The position numbers and the translations under genes are program-made. From NCBI GenBank assembly GCA_902464115.1, contig CABQIF010000090.1, forward strand, positions 1 through 8,452: a DNA stretch of 8,452 bases, given 5' to 3'. Position 1 is the stretch's first letter; the number at the start of each line of letters is the position of its first letter. Under the pieces are notes generated by a model that did not search any database, was not told the DNA's origin, and saw only the letters and a program-made list of their open reading frames with translations. Shown here piece after piece: positions 1 through 5,505 of the stretch. Source of the DNA: an uncultured Ruminococcus sp. (lineage in GTDB: Bacteria > Bacillota > Clostridia > Oscillospirales > Ruminococcaceae).

Positions 1-187
1 CACTACCACAGCCAAATGTTTCAAACTTTACATCCGAAATCACATCATTGTCAATCTTGAGATAGATTTTCATGATGTCGCCGCACTTTGCGTTTCCAAC
101 TTCTCCAACGCCATCCGCATCCTCCAGAACACCAACATTCCGTGGGTGCAGAAAATGATCCATTACTTTTTCACTATATAAAGCCAT
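1..187 (-). CDS. iscU: IscU/NifU-type iron-sulfur cluster scaffold protein (N-terminal part, cut by window edge)
   Basis: Cytoplasmic scaffold on which IscS-derived sulfur and iron are built into a [2Fe-2S] or [4Fe-4S] cluster before hand-over to apoproteins. The first 62 residues are visible; the family is usually about 120-145 long, so roughly half is missing beyond base 1. The protein starts MALYSEKVMDHFLHPRN, the usual opening of the family. Two of the three cluster ligands are visible: Cys35 in GNAKCGD and Cys60 in FGCGS; the third would lie outside the window. The ATG at 187-185 is preceded by AAGGAG at 196-201, 8 bases away. It lies 18 bases after the iscS stop and its ribosome site starts just past that stop, so the two genes form one operon. 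The GNAKCGD form and direct pairing with an IscS/NifS gene favour IscU/NifU over SufU. Family certain; exact subfamily probable. Confidence 0.93.
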   Translation of the reverse strand, partial: MALYSEKVMDHFLHPRNVGVLEDADGVGEVGNAKCGDIMKIYLKIDNDVISDVKFETFGCGS

Positions 188-205
188 CGTTGTTTCTCCT
201 TTTTC

Positions 206-1387
206 TTACAGCAAGAAAGACTTCTTTCCGCTCTCTAAATCTCTCCAAACTGGGGACATATGCCGCAGATAAGCAACTACTTCCGGAATTGCCTGCAACA
301 TATAATCCACTTCCGCCATGGTATTTTCTTCGCCCAGGGACAACCGCAGCGAACCATGTGCAATTTCATGTGGTCTGCCGATTGCCAGCAGAACGTGAGA
401 AGGGTCTAATGAACCAGAGGTGCAGGCAGAACCAGAAGATGCACAGATCCCCTTCTGATCCAGCAGCAGCAGCAACGATTCCCCTTCAATTCCCTCAAAG
501 CAAAAATGCACGTTGCTCGGCAGACGATGTTCTCGGTCGCCGTTCAGAACGGAATGTGGAATCTTGGAAAGCCCTGCAATCAAGCGTTCCCGCAGTTCCA
601 GACAATGACGAGTGTTTTCTTCCATATGGTCGCAAGCATCCTGTAAAGCAGCTGCCATGCCCAAAATTGCTGGAATATTTTCTGTTCCGGCACGCTTGCC
701 CCGTTCCTGTGCTCCGCCAGCAATCAGAGAAGTTAAGCGAACACCTTTCTTTGCATATAAAACGCCAATTCCCTTTGGCCCATGGAATTTGTGGGCAGAG
801 AGGGACAGCATATCAATGTTGTCATTCTTGACAGAAATCGGAATGTGTCCCACTGCCTGCACGGCATCGGTATGGAACAAAACATTGTGCTTTCTGCAAA
901 CCGCTCCAATTTCTGCAATCGGCAGAACCGAACCGATTTCATTGTTGGCATACATCACGGTAACCAGACAGGTATCCGGCTGAATGGCAGCTTCTACCTG
1001 CTCTGGTGTTACCATTCCATTTTCGTGCACATCCAGCAGTGTGACAGAAAAGCCCTCTGCTTTCAGCTGTTCCAGCGTGTGCAGAATCGCATGATGTTCA
1101 AACGCTGTGGAGATAATGTGCATGTGCCCTTTCCGCTTGCCGATGGCTGCAGCGGAACGAAGTGCCTGATTGTCTGCTTCGCTGCCGCCGGAAGTAAAGT
1201 AAATTTCTTTCGGGTCAGCATCCAGACAGACTGCAATCTGTTCTCTTGCTTTCTGCAAAACAACAGCAGCTTCTTGTCCAATGGTGTGCAGGCTGGACGG
1301 ATTGCCATATACTTCCCAGCCCTTTACCATGGCTGCCATCGCTTCTGCACTCATTTTTGTGGTTGCAGCGTGGTCTGCATAAATCAT
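206..1387 (-). CDS. iscS: Cysteine desulfurase, IscS/NifS class
   Basis: PLP enzyme that takes sulfur from L-cysteine, releasing alanine and holding a persulfide for the IscU scaffold encoded next door. It has 393 residues, normal for the class. Landmarks: DHAATT at the N terminus, the GGSEADN cofactor site at about 67-73, His99 in EHHA stacking on PLP, Asp174 and Gln177 in HTDAVQA, the PLP lysine Lys200 in SAHKFHGPKG, and catalytic Cys322 in SSGSACTSGSLDPSHVL. That long flexible loop with SGSAC marks group I (IscS/NifS) rather than SufS. No signal peptide or membrane segment. The start is the ATG at 1387: GAGAGGAAG lies 7 bases upstream and the conserved MIYADHAATT follows at once. An in-frame start at 1504 exists but would translate a terminator hairpin. 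In clostridia this gene is often labelled nifS; nitrogen fixation is not implied. Confidence 0.96.
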   Translation of the reverse strand: MIYADHAATTKMSAEAMAAMVKGWEVYGNPSSLHTIGQEAAVVLQKAREQIAVCLDADPKEIYFTSGGSEADNQALRSAAAIGKRKGHMHIISTAFEHHAILHTLEQLKAEGFSVTLLDVHENGMVTPEQVEAAIQPDTCLVTVMYANNEIGSVLPIAEIGAVCRKHNVLFHTDAVQAVGHIPISVKNDNIDMLSLSAHKFHGPKGIGVLYAKKGVRLTSLIAGGAQERGKRAGTENIPAILGMAAALQDACDHMEENTRHCLELRERLIAGLSKIPHSVLNGDREHRLPSNVHFCFEGIEGESLLLLLDQKGICASSGSACTSGSLDPSHVLLAIGRPHEIAHGSLRLSLGEENTMAEVDYMLQAIPEVVAYLRHMSPVWRDLESGKKSFLL

Positions 1388-1394
1388 GGTTGTT

Positions 1395-1403
1395 CTTCCT
1401 CTC
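1395..1403 (-). promoter_or_regulatory. Ribosome binding site of iscS (decides the start)
   Basis: GAGAGGAAG on the minus strand ends 7 bases before the ATG at 1387. It is the only plausible ribosome site near the conserved MIYADHAATT start, and it rules against the in-frame start at 1504, which has no such site. Confidence 0.75.
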
Positions 1404-1420
1404 TTGAATTGGATTGTTTG

Positions 1421-1438
1421 GATGCAGCAATTTGCATC
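1421..1438 (-). repeat. Dyad GATGCA-N6-TGCATC in the iscS leader
   Basis: Perfect 6-base inverted repeat with a 6-base centre, lying between the T-tract of the terminator and the iscS ribosome site. It could be a small leader hairpin or a protein operator. What is seen is only the symmetry; no known regulator site (for example IscR or CymR) is recognised in it. Confidence 0.4.
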
Positions 1439-1443
1439 TGGTG

Positions 1444-1498
1444 AAAAAAATAAGGAGGGCTTGTTCGCTCCTGCAAACGCAGCCAGAACAAACCCTCC
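1444..1498 (-). terminator. Intrinsic terminator after metY, before iscS
   Basis: On the minus strand a 13-bp stem is formed by GGAGGGTTTGTTC (1498-1486) and GAACAAGCCCTCC (1466-1454). All positions pair if one G-U is allowed. The 19-base loop holds a further CTGC/GCAG mini-stem. TTATTTTTTT (1453-1444) follows directly. The U-tract is on the minus strand only, so it stops transcripts coming from metY. It stands 56 bases before the iscS start, so it either separates the two transcription units or works as a read-through/attenuation control point. Confidence 0.88.
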
Positions 1499-1529
1499 AT
1501 ACACTGCAATATTCGGATTGCGGTTGTAT
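1499..1529 (-). repeat. Hairpin directly upstream of the metY-iscS terminator
   Basis: On the minus strand ATACA (1529-1525) pairs with TGTAT (1503-1499) and, inside it, GCAAT pairs with ATTGC across a CCGAAT loop. The outer and inner stems are separated by a small internal loop. It abuts the terminator stem with no gap and starts 5 bases after the metY stop codon. Possible roles are 3'-end protection of the metY mRNA or part of a leader structure; neither is shown by sequence alone. Confidence 0.5.
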
Positions 1530-1534
1530 CCAAT

Positions 1535-2818
1535 TTACTTTACAGCATCAAAACCATGCTGCAAATCAGCCAGAATATCATCAATGTGTTCTGTACCGAT
1601 CGAAAGCCGAATGGTGTTCGGATGAATGCCGCATGCCAGCAATTCTTCTTCATCCAACTGAGAATGTGTTGTGGATGCCGGATGGATCACCAAGCTCTTA
1701 ACATCAGCAACATTTGCCAGCAAGGAGAAGAGTTCCAGACTTTCCGTGAACTTCTTTGCCTTTTCTGCATCGCCCTTAATGGTAAAGGTGAAAATCGAAC
1801 CTGCACCGTTCGGGAAGTACTTGTCATACAGTTCTTTTTCTTTACCGGTGGACAGGGACGGATGGTAAACCTTTTCTACCTGCGGATGATTCTTCAAGAA
1901 ATCTACGACTTTCAGTGCATTTTCTACGTGCCGTTCTACCCGCAAAGACAGGGTTTCCAGACCTTGCAGCAGCAAGAAGGAATGGAACGGAGAAAGTACT
2001 GCACCTTGATCTCGCATCAGTGTGGTACGAATCTTCATGATATAAGCAGCATTTCCGCATGCTTCTGTAAATACAACGCCGTGGTAAGACGGATTCGGCT
2101 TGCTCAGACCCGGGAACTTGTCATTCTGTGTCCAGTCGAACTTTCCGCCGTCAATGATAATACCACCCATAACCGTACCATGACCGCCAATGAACTTTGT
2201 TGCGGAGTGAACAACAACGTCTGCACCATGTTCCAGCGGACGCAGCAGATATGGCGTTGCAAAGGTGCTGTCTACGATCAGCGGAATGCCGTGCTTGTGA
2301 GCAACAGCAGCCAGTGCTTCCAAATCAATGATATCCGAATTTGGGTTGCCGAGTGTTTCTGCATAAATCAGCTTGGTATTTTCCTGAATGGCTGCTTCAA
2401 AATCTGCCGGGTCTTTGGAGGTTACAAATGTGGTTTCCAGTCCCTGTTCTTTCAAGGTGTTGGAAAACAGGTTGTGTGTACCGCCGTAGAGGTTGCTGGC
2501 AGATACAATATGGTCGCCAACCGTTGCAATGTTCTGAACAGCGTAGGTAATGGCAGCAGAACCACTGGCAGTTGCCAACGCACCAACGCCGCCTTCCAGC
2601 TTTGCCATCCGTTCTTCAAATACAGAGTTGGTCGGATTCATCAGACGGGTGTAGATGTTTCCTGGTTCTGTCAGGGCAAACCGACCGGCTGCCTGTGCGG
2701 AATCCTTGAAGACATAGGATGTTGTGGCATAGATCGGAACGGCTCTTGCGTCTGTAGTCGGGTCTGGATGTTCCTGACCAGCATGTACTTGTAAGGTTTC
2801 AAAATGATACTGTTTCAT
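1535..2818 (-). CDS. metY: O-acetylhomoserine sulfhydrylase (aminocarboxypropyltransferase)
   Basis: PLP enzyme of the Cys/Met metabolism family that makes homocysteine from O-acetyl-L-homoserine and sulfide; many family members also act on O-acetylserine to give cysteine. It has 427 residues, the normal length for MetY and longer than the roughly 380-400 of MetB/MetC. Landmarks: LQVHAGQ near the N terminus, Tyr56 and Arg58 in NIYTRLMNPT (phosphate contact from the partner subunit), Tyr111 in NLYGG stacking on PLP, Asp183 in IVDSTFATP, the PLP lysine Lys208 in HSATKFIGGHG, the MetY-typical region at about 225-255 ending SYHG, and Arg404 in NTIRLSIG binding the substrate carboxylate. The ATG at 2818 is chosen because AAGGAG lies 9 bases before it; a TTG two codons upstream is only 3 bases from that site. 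The gene has its own strong promoter and terminator, and its neighbours iscS and iscU also handle sulfur. Confidence 0.95.
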   Translation of the reverse strand: MKQYHFETLQVHAGQEHPDPTTDARAVPIYATTSYVFKDSAQAAGRFALTEPGNIYTRLMNPTNSVFEERMAKLEGGVGALATASGSAAITYAVQNIATVGDHIVSASNLYGGTHNLFSNTLKEQGLETTFVTSKDPADFEAAIQENTKLIYAETLGNPNSDIIDLEALAAVAHKHGIPLIVDSTFATPYLLRPLEHGADVVVHSATKFIGGHGTVMGGIIIDGGKFDWTQNDKFPGLSKPNPSYHGVVFTEACGNAAYIMKIRTTLMRDQGAVLSPFHSFLLLQGLETLSLRVERHVENALKVVDFLKNHPQVEKVYHPSLSTGKEKELYDKYFPNGAGSIFTFTIKGDAEKAKKFTESLELFSLLANVADVKSLVIHPASTTHSQLDEEELLACGIHPNTIRLSIGTEHIDDILADLQHGFDAVK

Positions 2819-2827
2819 ATGCAAAGG

Positions 2828-2833
2828 CTCCTT
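2828..2833 (-). promoter_or_regulatory. Ribosome binding site of metY (decides the start)
   Basis: AAGGAG on the minus strand lies 9 bases before the ATG at 2818 and only 3 bases before the alternative TTG at 2824, so the ATG is the better start. Confidence 0.8.
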
Positions 2834-2868
2834 TATCCTTTTTCCTATCTGTTTTGTAGGTTAGTAAA

Positions 2869-2897
2869 AGTATACACCAATTTTCTGATTTTGTCAA
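2869..2897 (-). promoter_or_regulatory. Sigma-A promoter of metY
   Basis: Minus-strand TTGACA (2897-2892, perfect -35), a 17-base spacer, then TATACT (2874-2869, 5 of 6 to TATAAT). The start of transcription would fall near 2862, giving a leader of about 44 bases to the metY ATG. This is the best promoter in the window. The leader is too short for a SAM riboswitch or T-box. Confidence 0.85.
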
Positions 2898-2980
2898 CAG
2901 GAAAAGACCACTTTTTCGGAGATTTTTTCTTTTCTATTCAAATTCCCGTGCAGCGATTCATTTTTGTAGGAATCATCGCC

Positions 2981-3009
2981 ATTCTATTTTTGGTCTGTGA
3001 ATGTCGCAA
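2981..3009 (-). promoter_or_regulatory. Possible second, upstream promoter of metY
   Basis: Minus-strand TTGCGA (3009-3004, 4 of 6 to consensus), a 17-base spacer, then TAGAAT (2986-2981, 5 of 6). A transcript from here would have a leader of about 155 bases before metY. It is weaker than the promoter at 2869-2897 and could be chance in AT-rich DNA. No terminator for araC is visible in the 244-base gap that holds it. Confidence 0.35.
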
Positions 3010-3030
3010 CGACAGGAAACAGTAGTATCT

Positions 3031-3056
3031 TATCCGCTTTTTCAAAAAATATCCGC
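3031..3056 (-). repeat. Two direct GCGGATA repeats just after araC
   Basis: Minus-strand GCGGATA occurs at 3056-3050 and again at 3037-3031, 19 bases start to start, 6 bases beyond the araC stop codon. The same 7-mer (as GCGGATAAC) occurs on the plus strand at 4000-4008 in front of bglA. Near two helical turns apart, they resemble paired half-sites for a DNA-binding protein. The 7-mer also occurs inside hisC (near 6456), so chance is possible. Confidence 0.3.
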
Positions 3057-3062
3057 TGAATT

Positions 3063-3956
3063 TTAAAATTGCTGCTTCAATCGGTGCTGTTTGGAAAGCC
3101 GATACTGCAACGGCGTACAATGCATTAAATTCCCGAACAGGCGAATAAAATAACTGACGTTTTCATATCCGCATTCCAACGCAATTTCCAACACCGTATC
3201 ATCTGTTTCCAACAACAGTTGACAAGCATGATTCATCCGAATGGTATTCAGATAAGCGGTAAATGTCTGCCCCGTTGCGTTCCGAAAGTAACGGGAAAAA
3301 TATTTTTCTGACATATGAAATGTATCTGCCAAGTTGGAAAGCGTCAGCGGCTCTGTCATATGCTGTTTGAGATACGTCAGAATCTTTTTCATCCGTTCCC
3401 GTTGGTTGCGGCTTGCCTCTAGAGTAATGGGGTCTGTGGGCAACAGCAACCCTTGATAGAGCAGTTCTGCGGTCAATTGCAGCAACCCTGCTTTGACCAA
3501 TAATTCATATCCCACTGCTTTTTCCTCGGCTGCCTGTAAAATCCGATGTAGTAAGGGCTGCAAGGTCGCCTTTACGGCTGCATCGGTGATACAAGTTGGA
3601 AATTGCATGCGTCCATCTATCAGCGGCTGCAACAGCAACTGTGCTTGGTCGGAAATTGCAAAGGAAAATAAATCCGGCTGAAAAATAAAGGTACTATATT
3701 CTAATGTTGCATCTTCCGAAGTAATCCGGTGCAGTTCTTCCGCATTGATACAAAATAAATCGCCGCCTTTCGCCGGATAAGTTTCAGTTCCAATGGTCAG
3801 CAGACAAGTGCCATGATGGACATGCATCAGCTCCGTTTTTTTATGCCAATGCAATGGAATAAAAAAGTCGGTTGTATCTGTCTGTGTGCGGAAACATTCA
3901 AACGGAAACGCTGGTGTTCCATGCTGTTTATTTTCTAAAAGCTGTTGTTTTTTCAT
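3063..3956 (-). CDS. AraC-family transcriptional regulator with N-terminal cupin sensor domain
   Basis: 297-residue regulator, typical for the one-component AraC family that controls sugar use. An N-terminal cupin-like effector domain covers about 15-95, with His36 and His38 in PLHWHKKTE and Glu42. A linker and dimerisation part follows at about 100-185, and the DNA-binding domain with two helix-turn-helix units at about 187-290. The first unit lies around LTLSNLADTFHMSEKYFSRYF and the second around VLEIALECGYENVSYFIRLF, close to the family signature. The ATG at 3956 has GAGGTG 6 bases upstream; an in-frame GTG at 3965 lies within that ribosome site and is rejected. It is divergent from the beta-glucosidase gene, which suggests it senses a glucoside or its breakdown product and controls that gene; this is inference from layout. 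No clear promoter or terminator of its own was found. Confidence 0.9.
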   Translation of the reverse strand: MKKQQLLENKQHGTPAFPFECFRTQTDTTDFFIPLHWHKKTELMHVHHGTCLLTIGTETYPAKGGDLFCINAEELHRITSEDATLEYSTFIFQPDLFSFAISDQAQLLLQPLIDGRMQFPTCITDAAVKATLQPLLHRILQAAEEKAVGYELLVKAGLLQLTAELLYQGLLLPTDPITLEASRNQRERMKKILTYLKQHMTEPLTLSNLADTFHMSEKYFSRYFRNATGQTFTAYLNTIRMNHACQLLLETDDTVLEIALECGYENVSYFIRLFGNLMHCTPLQYRLSKQHRLKQQF

Positions 3957-3962
3957 GAAAGA

Positions 3963-3968
3963 CACCTC
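3963..3968 (-). promoter_or_regulatory. Ribosome binding site of araC-type regulator (decides the start)
   Basis: GAGGTG on the minus strand, 6 bases before the ATG at 3956. The alternative GTG start at 3965 is part of this motif and would leave that start without any ribosome site. Confidence 0.65.
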
Positions 3969-3999
3969 GAAAAAAGAAGTAGAAAAAGTGCAATTTTTT

Positions 4000-4041
4000 G
4001 CGGATAACGTGCGAGATTTTGTTGTGTTTTAACGATATAAT
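4000..4041 (+). promoter_or_regulatory. Probable activator-dependent promoter of the beta-glucosidase gene
   Basis: A perfect TATAAT lies at 4036-4041. The stretch 16-18 bases upstream (around AGATTT/GAGATT) has no match to TTGACA. GCGGATAAC at 4000-4008 would be at about -48 to -40 from the expected start near 4048, where AraC-type activators often bind next to RNA polymerase. GATAAC recurs at 4045-4050, 42 bases on. The -10 is seen directly; activator control is inferred. Confidence 0.55.
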
Positions 4042-4058
4042 AAAGATAACATCAAGAC

Positions 4059-4064
4059 AGGAGG
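4059..4064 (+). promoter_or_regulatory. Ribosome binding site of beta-glucosidase gene (decides the start)
   Basis: Perfect AGGAGG, 8 bases before the ATG at 4073. It fixes the start at the conserved MQFSNDFLWG and excludes the in-frame extension back to 3998, which runs through the promoter. Confidence 0.92.
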
Positions 4065-4072
4065 GATTGCAA

Positions 4073-5422
4073 ATGCAATTTTCAAACGATTTTCTGTGGG
4101 GTGCAGCATCTGCATCTTATCAAATAGAGGGTGCTTATCTCGAAGACGGGAAAGGCGAAAACATCTGGGACGCTTATTGTCAGGAAAGCGGTCATGTGGC
4201 TCATGGCGAAAACGGAAACGTTGCCTGCGACCACTACCACTTGTTTCGAGAAGATGTCAAGATGATGCAGAAAATGGGCATCAAAAACTATCGGTTCTCC
4301 ATCAGCTGGACTCGTATTCTGCCGGATGGAACGGGTGCTGTCAATCAAAAGGGCATTCAGTTCTATTCGGATTTGGTCGATGCTCTGCTGGAAGCTGGCA
4401 TTACCCCAATGATTACCCTGTTCCACTGGGATTATCCGTATGCTCTGCACCAGAAAGGCGGCTGGCTGAATCCGGATTCTTCTGATTGGTTCGTTAACTA
4501 CGCAAAAATTGTAGTCGATGCACTGTCCGACCGGGTCACCTACTGGATGACCATCAATGAACCGCAAGTATTCATCGGCTGCGGCTATGCGATCGGCAAA
4601 TTTGCCCCGTTCCAGAAGCTGCCGGCTAGAGATCTGGCACAGATGTCTCATAATGTTCTGTTGGCACACGGCAAGACCGTAAAGATGATTCGGGAATGTG
4701 CAAAGAAAACGCCAAAGATTGGCTTTGCATTCTCCACCCCTTGCACCACACCGACAGACAACTCTCCGCTTGCCATCGAAATCGCACGGCAGAAGAGCTT
4801 TGCATTCACACGGGAACGGTTTGCATTTGAAACATCCTGGTGGGCAGACCCGATTTTCTTGGGCGACTATCCGCAGGACGCTTACAGCGTTTTAAAGTCT
4901 GATATGCCAAACATCAAAGAAGGCGATATGGAATTGATTTCTCAGCCTGTTGACTTCTACGGTGTCAATATCTATTACAGTCAGGCACAAGAAAATCCAA
5001 ATGCCTATGTAGAAAATGATTATATTGGCTGTCCGAGAACCCAAATGGGCTGGCCGGTTACACCAGAAGCGTTGTACTGGGGGCCAAAGTTCCTGTTTGA
5101 ACGCTACGGCAAGCCGATTCTCATCAGCGAAAACGGCATGGCAAGCCATGACTGGGTACAACTGGACGGCAAGGTTCACGACCCGGGCAGAATTGACTAT
5201 ATGAAGCGGTATCTGCGAGAACTGCACCGTGCAATGCAGGACGGAACAGAAGTCATGGGCTACCTGTACTGGTCAATTATGGACAACTTTGAATGGGCAG
5301 ATGGCTACGACAAGCGGTTTGGTCTGGTCTATGTAGACTACCGGACGCAGGAACGTACCATCAAGGATTCCGGTTATTTCTATCAGACTGTGATTGAAAC
5401 AAACGGAGAAACCATTTTCTAA
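4073..5422 (+). CDS. bglA: GH1 family beta-glucosidase, cytoplasmic
   Basis: 449-residue TIM-barrel retaining glycosidase; the family is normally 440-480 long. It hydrolyses beta-glucosides such as cellobiose to glucose. The N-terminal signature FLWGAASASYQIEGA is at 8-21 (Gln17 binds the sugar) and His118 lies in LFHWD. The acid/base Glu163 is in TINEP and the nucleophile Glu353 in ISENG. Trp400, Glu407 and Trp408 in YWSIMDNFEWADGYDKRFGL complete the sugar pocket. The Glu407-Trp408 pair marks plain glucosidases; 6-phospho-beta-glucosidases carry a Ser and a Lys/Tyr phosphate pocket there, which is absent. The substrate is therefore probably not a PTS product but a sugar brought in by another transporter; none is in the window. 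No signal peptide, so it acts inside the cell. It is transcribed alone, away from the AraC-type gene, and ends at its own terminator. Galactosidase or fucosidase side activity is possible. The symbol is by family, not proven orthology. Confidence 0.95.
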   Translation: MQFSNDFLWGAASASYQIEGAYLEDGKGENIWDAYCQESGHVAHGENGNVACDHYHLFREDVKMMQKMGIKNYRFSISWTRILPDGTGAVNQKGIQFYSDLVDALLEAGITPMITLFHWDYPYALHQKGGWLNPDSSDWFVNYAKIVVDALSDRVTYWMTINEPQVFIGCGYAIGKFAPFQKLPARDLAQMSHNVLLAHGKTVKMIRECAKKTPKIGFAFSTPCTTPTDNSPLAIEIARQKSFAFTRERFAFETSWWADPIFLGDYPQDAYSVLKSDMPNIKEGDMELISQPVDFYGVNIYYSQAQENPNAYVENDYIGCPRTQMGWPVTPEALYWGPKFLFERYGKPILISENGMASHDWVQLDGKVHDPGRIDYMKRYLRELHRAMQDGTEVMGYLYWSIMDNFEWADGYDKRFGLVYVDYRTQERTIKDSGYFYQTVIETNGETIF

Positions 5423-5455
5423 TTCTAAAACATCAAATTCCTATTTTATCAATTT

Positions 5456-5490
5456 GCCCCCTTGCAGATGTAGCAAGGGGGCATTTTTTC
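5456..5490 (+). terminator. Intrinsic terminator of the beta-glucosidase gene
   Basis: Perfect 10-bp stem GCCCCCTTGC (5456-5465) and GCAAGGGGGC (5473-5482) around a 7-base loop, then ATTTTTTC. It begins 33 bases after the bglA stop codon. On the minus strand the stem is followed by AAATTG with no U-tract, so it should work poorly for the converging hisC transcript, although it may block read-through by structure. Confidence 0.93.
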
Positions 5491-5505
5491 TGAAAAAAGC
5501 AAGTC

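Noticed and set aside
88..1504. Open frames on the plus strand opposite iscS and iscU, and the extension of iscS to a start at 1504
   Set aside because: The plus-strand frames are shadows of iscS/iscU. The extension would translate the terminator hairpin, lacks a ribosome site, and the conserved start is at 1387.
1556..2794. Open frame of 412 codons on the plus strand, antisense to metY
   Set aside because: It mirrors metY along nearly its whole length, has no ribosome site and its translation looks like no protein family (Cys- and Gln-rich shadow). metY is certain.
2823..2834. Near-palindrome AAAGGAGCCTTT over the metY ribosome site
   Set aside because: With only 2 unpaired bases in the middle it cannot close an RNA hairpin, and it is explained by the AAGGAG ribosome site itself.
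2938..2961. Seven-residue open frame (MNRCTGI) upstream of metY as a leader peptide
   Set aside because: No ribosome site, it lies upstream of the strong metY promoter, and a single Cys codon is no evidence for attenuation.
3059..3070. Perfect palindrome AATTTTAAAATT over the araC stop codon
   Set aside because: Pure A/T palindrome with no loop and no T-tract after it; not a terminator and easily due to chance.
4082..4669. Open frame of 195 codons on the minus strand opposite the beta-glucosidase
   Set aside because: Shadow of the GH1 gene, whose catalytic motifs are intact; no ribosome site or recognisable family.
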